From Oscillospiraceae bacterium (GTDB taxonomy: Bacteria; Bacillota; Clostridia; Saccharofermentanales; Saccharofermentanaceae), in NCBI GenBank assembly GCA_902775565.1, contig CACYMP010000006.1, forward strand, positions 124,001 to 188,000: 64,000 nt of DNA, written 5' to 3'. The notes under the pieces are model-generated. The model was not told where the DNA came from. It was given only the letters and a program-made list of their open reading frames with translations, and did not search any database. The translations under genes were made by a program, and so were the position numbers. This document shows positions 44,632 through 53,524 of this stretch, in pieces. How positions within the stretch are numbered: position 1 is the stretch's first letter; every line of letters starts with the position of its first letter.

Positions 44632-46001
44632 TTCAGTATGTCGGAAAGCTCGGTGAAGCCTTTGTTCATGGTAACTATCATGACGTTGTCTCCGATGTTG
44701 ATCTGGTCGGAACCGGTAGGGATGATGATCTTCCCGTCACGGCCGATGAATGAGATGACAAGGTTCGGCTTGAGATTGAGGTCTTTGAGCATAACTCCTG
44801 TAACCCTTGAAGCTTCCTTGACCTTGAATTCGCATGCCTCGGCCCTGTCACCGAAAAGACTGTACATGACCTCGAGGTTGCTTCCTATCGTTGCCTGTCT
44901 TGACCTGGCACTTGAGATGATCCTCTCGGCTGTGATGTATTTTGGATAGATAACGCTTCCGAGATTTAAGCTTTCGATAGCTTCTGTGAAGGTGATCTTG
45001 TTGATCTTGGTGATAGCTTTTGCGTTTGAGACTACCTTGGTGTGAAGGGCAAGCATGATGTTCTCTTCATCAAGTCCCGTAAGAGCGACTACGGATTCGA
45101 CATCGCGGATACCCGCCTCTTCGAGGAGGGATTCATTTGTTCCGTCACCTCTTAAGATAGTTGCTTTGGGAAGAAGATCGCAGAGCTTTTCACAGCGGGC
45201 GGCATCCTTTTCGATGATCTTGACGTCGATGCCGGATTTGATGAGAAGGTCAGCCAAATAGTAAGCGCAGGTGCCTCCGCCTACGATCATTGAACTTCTG
45301 ACGGATCTTGTGTTGAATCCGATAGCTTTCAGGAAATGGAAGCTTGATTTTCTTGTAGTGACGAATGAGATGATGTCACCGGCTTTAAGCTCGAAAGAAC
45401 CGTTAGGGATGGTAAGTTCCGACCCGCGCTCTACACCTACGATAAGGATATCGTTTGTGATGTTCTGGCCTAAATAGGATATCGTCTTGCCGTCAAGGAT
45501 GTTGCCGTTCGGTATCTCGATCTTGACCAGTTCGGCCTGGCCGTGAGCAAACGAGTTCACTGAAATGGCGGCAGGGAGGAAGAGGAGGCGTGATGCTTCA
45601 ACAGCCGCCTCATACTCCGGGTTGATGATCATCTCGATACCGAGTCTGGAACGCAGGTATGAGACGTCGCGGATATAATCGGGGTTCCTTACTCTTGCTA
45701 TCGTCGCAAGCTTATTGTTGAACTGCTTGGCGATGGTGCAGCAAAGGAGATTGAGCTCGTCAGATTCGGTAACGGCAATGAACAGATCGGTCTCTGTGAT
45801 GCCGGCCTCCTCGAGAACCTCGTGGCTGGCACCGTTCCCGCTTATGCACATGCAGTCGCAGAGATTTGCGAGCTGCGTAAGACGCTCTTCGTTCTTGTCT
45901 ATGATCACCAGGTTGTGTCCTTCGTCAGCAAGGCGGTTGACAAGGGTGTCCCCTACCTTGCCTGCGCCTACGACGATTATCCTGAGTCCTCTCTTGGCCA
46001 T
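44628..46001 (-). CDS. trkA: Trk system potassium transport regulator TrkA
   Basis: 457 aa peripheral cytosolic protein, two tandem RCK modules. RCK1: IIVVGAGKVGDTLVNRL with NADH-binding Asp (IIDKNEE); RCK2: IVGGGTCAYYLADLL and IIEKDAARC. Each is followed by a RCK_C domain (ELVKIEIPNG; CEFKVKEASRV). ATP/NADH binding opens the TrkH pore. ATGA overlap with trkH. Confidence 0.95.
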   Translation of the reverse strand: MAKRGLRIIVVGAGKVGDTLVNRLADEGHNLVIIDKNEERLTQLANLCDCMCISGNGASHEVLEEAGITETDLFIAVTESDELNLLCCTIAKQFNNKLATIARVRNPDYIRDVSYLRSRLGIEMIINPEYEAAVEASRLLFLPAAISVNSFAHGQAELVKIEIPNGNILDGKTISYLGQNITNDILIVGVERGSELTIPNGSFELKAGDIISFVTTRKSSFHFLKAIGFNTRSVRSSMIVGGGTCAYYLADLLIKSGIDVKIIEKDAARCEKLCDLLPKATILRGDGTNESLLEEAGIRDVESVVALTGLDEENIMLALHTKVVSNAKAITKINKITFTEAIESLNLGSVIYPKYITAERIISSARSRQATIGSNLEVMYSLFGDRAEACEFKVKEASRVTGVMLKDLNLKPNLVISFIGRDGKIIIPTGSDQINIGDNVMIVTMNKGFTELSDILK

Positions 46002-46050
46002 TAATTGTTCCTTGTTCCCTCTATATTTTTTCTGAACGCTCCCCGGACGG

Positions 46051-47145
46051 TCAGATGCCGAAAAGTGCCTTTACGGCGTCTTTCTTGACCTCGGAGCCGA
46101 TGACTACGATCTTGCCCGTGACATCAGATGAGCCGGTACGTACTTCTGATTCGCCCGGAACGTAATCGAAATGGATCCACTCACCGTTCTCACCGGCAAC
46201 GATGCCTTTGGAACGGAGGATCAGACCATATTTAGCGTTCTCGTCAAGAGCAGTGAGAGCAGCTGTGATCTCGTCCTTGGTGAAGTGCTTTGATGTTTCA
46301 AAGCCGATGGAATCGAAGACCTCGTCAGCGTCGTGATCATGATGATGGTGGTGGTGCTCATGTTCATGCTCATCTTCATCATGATCGTGGTGGTGGTGAT
46401 GATGCTCGTGCTCATCTTCGTCATCGTCATCATCGTCATCGTGGTCGTGGTGATGAGATCTGCACTCTTCGCAGTCGCAGTCCTCATCGTGATGATGGTG
46501 GTGATGATGCTCGTGCTTTTCGGCTTCAAGAAGAGCGGCAGCCATGTCGGCAGCGGTAAGAGGCTCTTCGATAGCCTTGAGGATCTGAACTCCGGAGAGA
46601 TCATCCCAGGGTGTAGTGATTATCTGGGAATGATCGTTGATGGCACGGATGAGTTCGATCGCCTGGTCGAGCTTCTCCTGGGAGATGTTGCCCGTACGGC
46701 TCAATATGATCGTTCCGGCGTACTTGATCTGGTTCTCATAGAACTCCTTGAAGTTCTTGAGGTAGACCCTGCACTTGGAAGCGTCAATGACTGTAACCGT
46801 TCCGCAGATCTCAGTGCCTTCAACGCGCTTGACTGCGGCTACAACGTCAGAAAGCTTGCCTACGCCCGAAGGTTCGATGAGGATCCTGTCAGGTGAGAAC
46901 TTCTCGATAACTTCCTGAAGCGCCGTTCCGAAATCGCCTACAAGGCTGCAGCAGATACAGCCTGAATTCATCTCAGTGATCTCAATGCCCGATTCCTTGA
47001 GGAAGCCGCCGTCGATACCGATCTGGCCGAATTCGTTCTCGATGAGAACGAGCTTGGCTCCGTTGTATCCGTCAGCAATGAGCTTCTTGATGAGCGTTGT
47101 CTTTCCTGCTCCTAAGAATCCTGAGAAAATGTCTACTTTTGTCAT
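46051..47145 (-). CDS. COG0523 (CobW/ZNG1-like) GTPase with long His/Asp tract
   Basis: 364 aa. GTPase motifs: P-loop FLGAGKTTL, ENEFGQIGID switch, zinc-binding CxCC in SGCICCSL, EPSGVG. The usual NKxD base motif is replaced by SRTGNI, so nucleotide specificity may be relaxed. Residues about 207-275 are a stretch of His, Asp and Glu with five HHHHHH-type clusters and CDCEEC, able to hold many Zn, Ni or Co ions. CobW_C domain at the end. It acts as metallochaperone or metal store. The tract is in frame, and the reverse strand has equally long accidental frames, so it is not an assembly error. 17 nt follow the second GTPase gene. Confidence 0.92.
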   Translation of the reverse strand: MTKVDIFSGFLGAGKTTLIKKLIADGYNGAKLVLIENEFGQIGIDGGFLKESGIEITEMNSGCICCSLVGDFGTALQEVIEKFSPDRILIEPSGVGKLSDVVAAVKRVEGTEICGTVTVIDASKCRVYLKNFKEFYENQIKYAGTIILSRTGNISQEKLDQAIELIRAINDHSQIITTPWDDLSGVQILKAIEEPLTAADMAAALLEAEKHEHHHHHHHDEDCDCEECRSHHHDHDDDDDDDEDEHEHHHHHHDHDEDEHEHEHHHHHHDHDADEVFDSIGFETSKHFTKDEITAALTALDENAKYGLILRSKGIVAGENGEWIHFDYVPGESEVRTGSSDVTGKIVVIGSEVKKDAVKALFGI

Positions 47146-47162
47146 TTATATCGCCTCTTTCT

Positions 47163-48113
47163 TTAATTGAAATAGATTACGTCGTTATCGGGCTTGGAAG
47201 TCAGCGCGTATTCTTCTGCCTGGAGGCAGGGAACAGCGATCTTCTGTCCGTCAGGGGTCTTGTCCTCAAAATATCTGATGGTTCCGGTTACCTTAACCCA
47301 CTGTCCCGCAGGGAAGCCCGGCTTGATCTGGTACAGGCACAAGATGCCCATCGGCTGAAGGTCGGCAGCGCAGCAGGTATAAGCCTGACGCTCAAGGGCA
47401 AATGCCTTCCCGCGGTATTCGGGGATCGGGATTGCCTCTCCTATCAGGCTGACACGCTTGCCTTCGTAGCGGGCTCTGTTGTCCATGGAGTCAGTATAGA
47501 AAAGACCGAAATCGTCTGCCGTGATATGGCAGGGATTCTGCTTAAGGTCGTAGGGAAGATGGTCTTCGATCCTGACGATCTCGTTGTCCTTTGAAACGAA
47601 GTTGATGCTCATACCGGGATTGACTGCTTTGACGGAGGCTCTCATCTTGGGGAGATTGTCGTTGTCAGGGTCAACGCGGTTGAAGATGACCGTATCGCCG
47701 TATCTGAAATAGTCGGCGAAGAACGTTGTCATGTTCTTGAGGGAATTGCTGTATGTGGAAGCGTCGATCACGACGACGGCTGCGGCAAGGGCCCAGCGGT
47801 CGGGCACATCGACCTTCTCGAAAAACTCGGCAGGAGAGACCGTGCCGTTCCATTCGATGAAGACTACCGAGGGAGAATACTTCTCCTCGATATCGAAAGT
47901 CATCTCCTTCGTGACCTCGTCGGTCTCGCAGTTGATGACAACGGGCTTTACGCCGCCTAAATGCTCTTCGTCATATTCCTCGTCGCCTTCTTCTGTGCAG
48001 ATGACGACAGACTTGCGGTTCTTGAAATTATCGTTGGTAAGCCATGAACAGATGCAGGAAGTCTTGCCGCTGTCAAGGAAACCTGTAAAGAAATAAACCA
48101 GACAATCATCCAT
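47163..48113 (-). CDS. CobW-like GTPase fused to a DUF1980/YcgQ-like domain
   Basis: 316 aa. N-terminal ~170 residues: P-loop FTGFLDSGKTSC, IEWNGTVSP and FNRVDPDND (NKxD-like), but no CxCC motif. C-terminal ~120 residues: RQAYTCCAADLQPMGILC then KPGFPAGQWVKVTGTI, the OB-type domain at the end of TIGR03943/DUF1980 proteins that accompany DUF318 permeases in metal homeostasis. Start at ATG 48113 behind AGAGG; a GTG 9 nt upstream is the alternative. It precedes and probably cooperates with the His-rich GTPase. No clear Zur box was seen upstream. Confidence 0.82.
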   Translation of the reverse strand: MDDCLVYFFTGFLDSGKTSCICSWLTNDNFKNRKSVVICTEEGDEEYDEEHLGGVKPVVINCETDEVTKEMTFDIEEKYSPSVVFIEWNGTVSPAEFFEKVDVPDRWALAAAVVVIDASTYSNSLKNMTTFFADYFRYGDTVIFNRVDPDNDNLPKMRASVKAVNPGMSINFVSKDNEIVRIEDHLPYDLKQNPCHITADDFGLFYTDSMDNRARYEGKRVSLIGEAIPIPEYRGKAFALERQAYTCCAADLQPMGILCLYQIKPGFPAGQWVKVTGTIRYFEDKTPDGQKIAVPCLQAEEYALTSKPDNDVIYFN

Positions 48114-48227
48114 AATATCCACACCTCTTTTTACTCACGTGTATTATTTTGTTCTCTGTCTGTAATTATTTCAAGCAAAAAAAGGTATAAAATCAATTAA
48201 CGTAATTTTCGATATTTGGGAGAAATA

Positions 48228-49226
48228 ATGAATTCTGTCACGATAGGCGGACTTAATATATCGGGTAATGTGGTGCTTTCGCCGATGGCGGGGGTAAGCC
48301 ATATCACATACCGCGGCATCTGCAGGGAACTGGGGGCTGCTTATGCGCCCACAGAGCTCGTTTCTGCCCGTTCGATAAGATATAACGGCCTTGAAAAGAG
48401 CATGCAGTACTTAAGGATCGACCCGGAAAGAGAGAAGATCACTGCGATCCAGCTTTTCGGAGCTGATCCGGAAGATTTCACGGCGGCGATCGGAAAGATC
48501 ATGGAAGATCCTGTCCTTTCCAAAGTAGACATTATCGACATAAACATGGGGTGCCCCGTGCCGAAGGTCGTAAAGACCGGTGCCGGAAGCGCCCTGATGA
48601 ACGAACCCGAGGCTGCCGCGGCAATCGTAAGGGCAAGCAAAAAGGCACTTGAGGGACTCGGAAAAAAGGTTCCGGTGACCGTAAAGACTAGGATCGGGTA
48701 TAATGCAAGCGATGCGGGCAGACCGGATTTTGCCAAAGCCGTAGCAGATGCCGGATGCGACATGCTCTGCGTCCACGGCCGCACAAGGCCCCAGATGTAT
48801 GCAGGCCTGTGCGACAGAAAAGCCATAGCCTTGATGAGAGAGGCTGTAAGGGGTTATGATATACCGTTTTTCGCTAACGGGGATGTGACAGACGGACCGT
48901 CTGCCGCGTCGCTGATGGCGGATACCGGTGCTGACGGCGTCATGATAGGAAGGGCGGCCCGCGGCAACCCGTGGATATTCGCCTCAGTTACAGCCTTCCT
49001 GGAAGGCAGGGAACTTCCGGCTGAACCGTCGGAACAGGAAAGAAAAGAAATGCTCATACGTGAGCTTGAAGGAAGATGCCGCTACTGCGATGAGGACATC
49101 GCGGTAAGGGAATTCAGGAGCGTGATGCCCTTCTATGTTAAAGGTATCCGCGGCGCGGCAAAACTGAAGGTCAGGCTGATGTCGGCTCTGACCTGTGAGG
49201 AAATAAAGGAGATATTGGAGATTTGA
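48228..49226 (+). CDS. dusB: tRNA-dihydrouridine synthase (DusB type)
   Basis: 332 aa FMN enzyme reducing uridine in the tRNA D-loop. TIM barrel opening LSPMAGVSHITYR, catalytic Cys in NMGCPVPKVVKTGAGSALM, VKTRIG, VHGRTR, phosphate-binding ANGDV and GVMIGRAARGNPWIF. GGGAGA precedes ATG 48228. Overlaps the next gene by 4 nt. Confidence 0.94.
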   Translation: MNSVTIGGLNISGNVVLSPMAGVSHITYRGICRELGAAYAPTELVSARSIRYNGLEKSMQYLRIDPEREKITAIQLFGADPEDFTAAIGKIMEDPVLSKVDIIDINMGCPVPKVVKTGAGSALMNEPEAAAAIVRASKKALEGLGKKVPVTVKTRIGYNASDAGRPDFAKAVADAGCDMLCVHGRTRPQMYAGLCDRKAIALMREAVRGYDIPFFANGDVTDGPSAASLMADTGADGVMIGRAARGNPWIFASVTAFLEGRELPAEPSEQERKEMLIRELEGRCRYCDEDIAVREFRSVMPFYVKGIRGAAKLKVRLMSALTCEEIKEILEI

Positions 49227-49852
49227 CCGAGTTGATACTTATAGGCGCGGGAGTCCTGGTCGGAATCATCCTGTGCTTTAACGGATACAAGCTTTTCCGT
49301 TTGTGTCTTGCCGTAGTGGGCGGCGTTCTCGGATATATCGGCGGAACTTTTATAGTCAAATTCGCCGAGGCACAGGGCTCGCCCCTTTCCGAGATAGCTA
49401 AACTGTGCGTTACCGTGGTGCCTGCGATCATACTTGCGATCGCGGCGTTCGCGCTTTACATGAGGGCATTGATCGCGCTGACCGCACTGTTCTGCGCGTA
49501 TTTCGTCTATACCGATTACGGACAGCTTTTCCCGGGAAAGGGAGCCGACAAAGTCCTGATCCCGCTTCTGACAGGCTTCGTTATCGGAATGATCCTGGGC
49601 GTGGTGGTCTATTTTGCCCAGAAATGGACGATCTGCTTTTTTACGGCTTTCGTGGGAGCCAGGGTAATAGCTTGGGCTTCGGCCACGTTCCTCTGGAATC
49701 TGCTCAAGGCCAATCCTTACGCGCTTTACATACAGGACAATTTCCTCGGGACAAGGGTCACGGATACGCCTGCTTTGACTGCCTGTTTTATCATTGTGGC
49801 TTTCACTGCAGCGGGTTTTGTGGTCCAGCTTAAGTCCTCGAAAAAGAAATAA
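49223..49852 (+). CDS. Multi-spanning membrane protein (DUF4203-like)
   Basis: 209 aa with about seven hydrophobic helices and repeated small-residue motifs (GGVLGYIGGTF; GFVIGMILGVVV; AFVGARVIAW), like DUF4203/TM7S3-type proteins. TTG start inside the dus stop (TTGA), with GGAG in front. No function known; co-transcribed with dusB. Confidence 0.7.
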   Translation: MTELILIGAGVLVGIILCFNGYKLFRLCLAVVGGVLGYIGGTFIVKFAEAQGSPLSEIAKLCVTVVPAIILAIAAFALYMRALIALTALFCAYFVYTDYGQLFPGKGADKVLIPLLTGFVIGMILGVVVYFAQKWTICFFTAFVGARVIAWASATFLWNLLKANPYALYIQDNFLGTRVTDTPALTACFIIVAFTAAGFVVQLKSSKKK

Positions 49853-49876
49853 CTGATTTTGTCATTAAAAAATTAT

Positions 49877-49905
49877 TTGACCAATCGCTCACATCTTGTT
49901 ATTAT
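49877..49905 (+). promoter_or_regulatory. Promoter of a small RNA gene
   Basis: TTGACC (49877-49882), exactly 17 bp, TATTAT (49900-49905). No plus-strand ORF follows; a structured region and a strong terminator do. Confidence 0.75.
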
Positions 49906-49911
49906 TTGGCT

Positions 49912-50041
49912 GTAATGAGGCGTTTGAATAGGGGACCTCAATTACGAGGTTCTAGTTTTTAAATCACGACAGTTTTCTTAATCTATCCCTTATTCCATGT
50001 CGATGGCATCTTGTTTCGTAACAAGATGCCATCGGTATTTT
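49912..50041 (+). ncRNA. Putative stand-alone small RNA, unassigned family
   Basis: About 130 nt from the predicted start after the TATTAT box to the terminator's T-run. Visible pairing: P1 GAATAGGGG (49926-49934) with CCCTTATTC (49987-49995), one G-T; inside it hairpin GACCTC / GAGGTT (49934-49951, 6-nt loop) followed by a T-run; then the 15-bp terminator stem. The single-stranded part between 49952 and 49986 is U/A-rich and could bind Hfq or target RNAs. It does not match the 6S, SRP, tmRNA or common riboswitch layout I know. Confidence 0.6.
50001..50041 (+). terminator. Strong terminator of the small RNA
   Basis: Perfect 15-bp stem CGATGGCATCTTGTT / AACAAGATGCCATCG with a TCGT tetraloop, then GTATTTT. 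Confidence 0.88.
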
Positions 50042-50136
50042 CAGGGGTATTTTTGTAAATTGGCGCAAAAAATCATTCAACAAATCTTGCTATATTTTTG
50101 GCAGATTTCGGATAATGATTTCCAAAACGGTCAGGT

Positions 50137-51102
50137 TCAGCTAACCACGTTGACCGCTCTGCCTTTCAAAAATGCATCAAGATTTTCAGCTGCGGCATCG
50201 ATCAGGCGGATCCTGGTCTCTTTTGCCGCCCAGGCGATATGGGGCGTGATCACGCAGTTGGGCGCACCGAGGAGCGGATTGCCGGGAAGCATGGGCTCGA
50301 CTGAAACGACATCTGCGCCGTAGCCGCCTAAAACACCTGAATCCAAGGCTTCTCTGACTGCGTTCTCGTCAACGACGGGTCCTCTCGCGCAGTTTATCAG
50401 GAATGCGCCTTTTTTCACGGAAGCAAGGCGCTCTTTGTTAATGAGATTTTTTGTCTCGGGTGTGAGCGGGCAGTGGACGGAAATTACATCTGCGGTCTTT
50501 AATCCTTCATCAAGTGTCGTGAAAGGTATCCTGTAACCGTCAACAACGGCAGAGCCTTCGCCCTGATGATGGGGTACCGCGGATACTTTCATGCCCAGAG
50601 AGGACGCGATCGCGGCGACCCTCTGACCGATCTTGCCGAATCCGAATATCAGCATGTTCTTTCCCATAAGTTCTGTCAGGGGAGCAAGGAAATAGCTGAA
50701 TTGCGGGCTTTTGCACCAGCCGCCGTCCATAACGTCGCTGCTGTGCATCCCGGGACGGCTTGCGAGTTCTAAAAGGAGGGCGATCGTCATCTGAGCGGTC
50801 GCGTAAGTTGCATATTCGGGGACATTTGTAACCGTAATGCCGAGTTTCCTGCATTCTTCAAGGTCCACAACGTTGTAGCCTGTCGCCAGAACACCGATAT
50901 ATTTAAGCTCCGGAAGGCTCCTTAATGTCTCGGCATCGAAAACGGTCTTGTTAGTGATGCAGACCTCGGCGCCGGAAGAACGCCCGATCACCTGATCTTT
51001 TGATGTGTAGTCGTAGGCGACCACCTCGCCGAAACGCTCAAAAGGAGCCCAGGAGATGTCACCGGGATTTGCGCCTGCACCGTCGAGGATAACTATTTTC
51101 AT
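50137..51102 (-). CDS. D-2-hydroxyacid dehydrogenase
   Basis: 321 aa, glycerate/lactate dehydrogenase-like. NAD-binding LIFGFGKIGQRVAAI, SVHCPLTPETKNLIN, catalytic Arg in NCARGPVVDE, Glu in DVVSVEPMLPGNPLL, His in ITPHIAWA. Reduces a 2-keto acid with NAD(P)H (hydroxypyruvate is the closest guess). Monocistronic; AAGGTGG in front. Confidence 0.92.
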   Translation of the reverse strand: MKIVILDGAGANPGDISWAPFERFGEVVAYDYTSKDQVIGRSSGAEVCITNKTVFDAETLRSLPELKYIGVLATGYNVVDLEECRKLGITVTNVPEYATYATAQMTIALLLELASRPGMHSSDVMDGGWCKSPQFSYFLAPLTELMGKNMLIFGFGKIGQRVAAIASSLGMKVSAVPHHQGEGSAVVDGYRIPFTTLDEGLKTADVISVHCPLTPETKNLINKERLASVKKGAFLINCARGPVVDENAVREALDSGVLGGYGADVVSVEPMLPGNPLLGAPNCVITPHIAWAAKETRIRLIDAAAENLDAFLKGRAVNVVS

Positions 51103-51197
51103 GAAAAACCACCTTTCTTTTTGCTCGAAACCTCAAATAATGTACCATAATGTAGACAGCAAAAAATCTGTTTATGGATTGTTAAGGAGGGAAAGAC

Positions 51198-52277
51198 ATG
51201 TATCTTCTTTGCTACGGCAGATCCGAGAATGCTAAAAAGACAGGTCAGCGTCTGATAGACGGCATCGGAGGCAGATGGATCGACGGTGATGATTTCTTAA
51301 GCGGCGGGACCGTTGTCCCTGAAGAGACCGGGGATGCCGCGATCATAATGCTCCTGCCTCTTGAAGCGGCTGTAAGGATCTCACGGGAGATGATACCCGA
51401 ATCAATGAGAAAGCTACCGGTATTCTGCGTCTCCGCGGAAGGCCTTTTCGCCTGTGTCATAAGAAAAGGCGGGACTGATGAGGCATCTTCCTGCTTCGGC
51501 ATTTTCGATTCCATAAAAAAGATCCTCGGCGGGAAGTGCTTTACGGAATTCGGAAGCGGGGAAGACGTCGGAGGGAGCCTTACGGAAGTGGCTTCCAGGT
51601 ACGGAATGGCGGTCAGCAGCAAAGAACTCCTGGACAAGGTTGACGGAAGATTAAAGAAAGGCCTGCCCGTAAGGATCTTTACAGATCTTAAAGTGGCTTA
51701 CGGCGACCCGGTCCTCGATCCGATGGTTTATGAACTGAAAAAATACCCCGCGGATATGAGGGAAGATTTTATAAAGCAGTACTACCAGTCACGTCTTGAC
51801 GCACAGAAGGAAGGAGCCGCGACGGATGTCTTCATAACATGCTCAAGGCTGGAAGGGATAACCGATTCGGGCGTTCTCGGACTTACACCGAAGATAATGA
51901 GCATCGGCATGGAGCAAAGGACAAGGACCGATCCGGAGTACGCTGCGGAAGGTATAAGGGAGTCTTTGGAGAACCACATGATCGAGCCGCTCTCGGTCGG
52001 AACCATTGCGGTTCCCTATACGACCAGGGAGAATGATACGGTCAAAAGGGTTGCCGAAGAGTTCGGAGCGCAGATCGTATCCTATGAGAACTCGGAACTC
52101 TCGGCCGCGAAACCGCCGCTTAAGATGACTTTTGCGCCCGAAAAGATCAACGATACGGCTACTGCCGCATGTTATCTTGCGAGCGGAGGCGGTGACATCG
52201 TTATCAGAAGGAATTCTTCAGTAACGGGGATCGTGTTCTCCCTGGCTGTCAAAAAGGGCTCGGTCCTGCTCTCATAA
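51198..52277 (+). CDS. CbiG-like protein (cobalamin biosynthesis), orphan
   Basis: 359 aa. Layout and scattered motifs match CbiG (cobalt-precorrin-5A hydrolase): N-terminal domain (about 1-120) with GGRWIDGDDFLS and FGIFDSIKKILGGKC, a middle domain, and a C-terminal domain (about 228-359) with IGMEQRTRTDPEYAAEGIRES, VGTIAVPYT and ACYLASGGGDIVIRRN. The usual GCRRGTS of CbiG_C is changed to GMEQRTR. No other cob/cbi gene is in the window. Strong AAGGAGGG site. It could be a diverged, repurposed relative; assignment is moderate. Confidence 0.6.
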   Translation: MYLLCYGRSENAKKTGQRLIDGIGGRWIDGDDFLSGGTVVPEETGDAAIIMLLPLEAAVRISREMIPESMRKLPVFCVSAEGLFACVIRKGGTDEASSCFGIFDSIKKILGGKCFTEFGSGEDVGGSLTEVASRYGMAVSSKELLDKVDGRLKKGLPVRIFTDLKVAYGDPVLDPMVYELKKYPADMREDFIKQYYQSRLDAQKEGAATDVFITCSRLEGITDSGVLGLTPKIMSIGMEQRTRTDPEYAAEGIRESLENHMIEPLSVGTIAVPYTTRENDTVKRVAEEFGAQIVSYENSELSAAKPPLKMTFAPEKINDTATAACYLASGGGDIVIRRNSSVTGIVFSLAVKKGSVLLS

Positions 52278-52310
52278 ATTGGCGGATTACGTCTTTAATT
52301 TCTTCAAAAA

Positions 52311-52319
52311 TGCTATAAT
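52311..52319 (+). promoter_or_regulatory. Extended -10 promoter of the lipoprotein/solute-binding pair
   Basis: TGCTATAAT (TGn-TATAAT), 53 nt before the ATG at 52373; no strong -35 needed for this class. Confidence 0.6.
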
Positions 52320-52372
52320 TATAAGGTTAGGACATATTAGAATCGAACTCTCGGAATAACGGAGGATAACAT

Positions 52373-53509
52373 ATGCATTTCAAATCGAAAGTAAGATCAC
52401 GCAGGGTTTTGGCGCTCGGTATCATCCTTGCAATGCTTCTCACGCTGGTTACGGCATGCAATATCGATTACGAAGGTCTGAGCGAAGGCTTAAATGACCT
52501 TGGCAGCGCGTTCTCGGGCTATAATCCGACACCTGCTACACCGGAACCTACGGTATCTTCGGAAGAAACAACCGAAAAGACAGAGGCAACGTCTGCTTCC
52601 ACTGAAGAGACGACATCGGAGATGACATCGGAGACAACAGAGACGGAAGAGACAACTTCTTCTGAGACAACTGAGTCCACAGAGACAGTTCCTACCGAGA
52701 GTTCATCAGTTACTGAGACTGCCGGTGAGGAGGCAACACCCACCCCTTCTTCGACACCTACTCCGATTCCAACACCCACACCCACACCTCATCCGACAAA
52801 TGAGAGAGTCGATTTCTCTTATCTGACTTCATCAAATATCAGCGAAAACTTTGTCGTTGATTCAGAAACATTCTCTGAAAGCGTAGATACTGAAGACAAC
52901 CAGCATCTGGCAGTCTTCTCGGGCAAGAGAGTGCTCGTAAGCAAGGCAGGTAGCGAGAACGTCTCCGAAGCGGTCAACCTGATCCTGGACAGCTTCTATC
53001 AGGAGGCTGTAGGCCTTTACTCCAGATATGCCGGAGAGGCTAAGGCCGCATACGGACTTTCGGGAACTGTTGATACGGTCTATAACATTGAGGTCAATTT
53101 CGATTATTCATACAACAAGAGAGTCCTTTCAGTAGTAATGAGCTACAAGGTAACTGCCGGCAATAAGGTCCTCGCAAGCAAGGAGGAGTTCTCAAGCTTC
53201 GATATGCTTACGGGCCAGTATGTCACGCTTGCTTCTGTTGCAGGTGACTTGGAAGGACTGCAGAATGCATTAAGGAGCAAGCTCGCGAAGAACGAGCCTA
53301 TTGCAAGAGCATCTGCCATCACTGATCTGTATATTGCCGCACAGCAGCCCGGAGCGCAGACCGCAACGGTCGAGATCTACGGCATGTATAACGGTAAGAG
53401 AGTCCATACGACAGGCGACATGAACGAATACGCCCAGTATCTCAACCGTTACGGCAAGATAATCTTCGGAGTAAACGAGAACACCGCAGGCACCGAGACA
53501 GCCCGTTAA
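52373..53509 (+). CDS. Lipoprotein with Thr/Ser/Glu/Pro stalk and DUF3298/DUF4163-like domain
   Basis: 378 aa. Basic N-terminus, lipobox LTLVTAC, long Thr/Ser/Glu stalk (about 55-125) then TPTPIPTPTPTPHPT, then a ~230-residue domain. The latter (VDTVYNIEVNFDYSYNKRVLSVVMSYKV...FDMLTGQYVTLASV) has the pattern of DUF4163/DUF3298 anti-sigma or sporulation-coat type proteins. Function unknown. 15 nt separate it from the solute-binding protein gene; the two likely form one transcript. Confidence 0.72.
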   Translation: MHFKSKVRSRRVLALGIILAMLLTLVTACNIDYEGLSEGLNDLGSAFSGYNPTPATPEPTVSSEETTEKTEATSASTEETTSEMTSETTETEETTSSETTESTETVPTESSSVTETAGEEATPTPSSTPTPIPTPTPTPHPTNERVDFSYLTSSNISENFVVDSETFSESVDTEDNQHLAVFSGKRVLVSKAGSENVSEAVNLILDSFYQEAVGLYSRYAGEAKAAYGLSGTVDTVYNIEVNFDYSYNKRVLSVVMSYKVTAGNKVLASKEEFSSFDMLTGQYVTLASVAGDLEGLQNALRSKLAKNEPIARASAITDLYIAAQQPGAQTATVEIYGMYNGKRVHTTGDMNEYAQYLNRYGKIIFGVNENTAGTETAR

Positions 53510-53524
53510 CAGGCGGGTGGCCCT

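Noticed and set aside
46333..46896. Plus-strand 187-codon frame opposite the His-rich GTPase
   Set aside because: Arises from the His/Asp codon repeat; the minus-strand frame has the GTPase motifs and ribosome site.
48114..48227. Zur box upstream of the metal GTPases
   Set aside because: Some TAA/CGTAAT words occur but no palindrome of the expected form.
49853..50136. 6S RNA, SRP RNA or a cis-riboswitch
   Set aside because: Too short for 6S, no SRP loop motif, and no gene downstream on the same strand for a riboswitch to control.
49997..50323. Plus-strand frame starting in the small RNA terminator
   Set aside because: Runs antisense into the hydroxyacid dehydrogenase gene and has no ribosome site.
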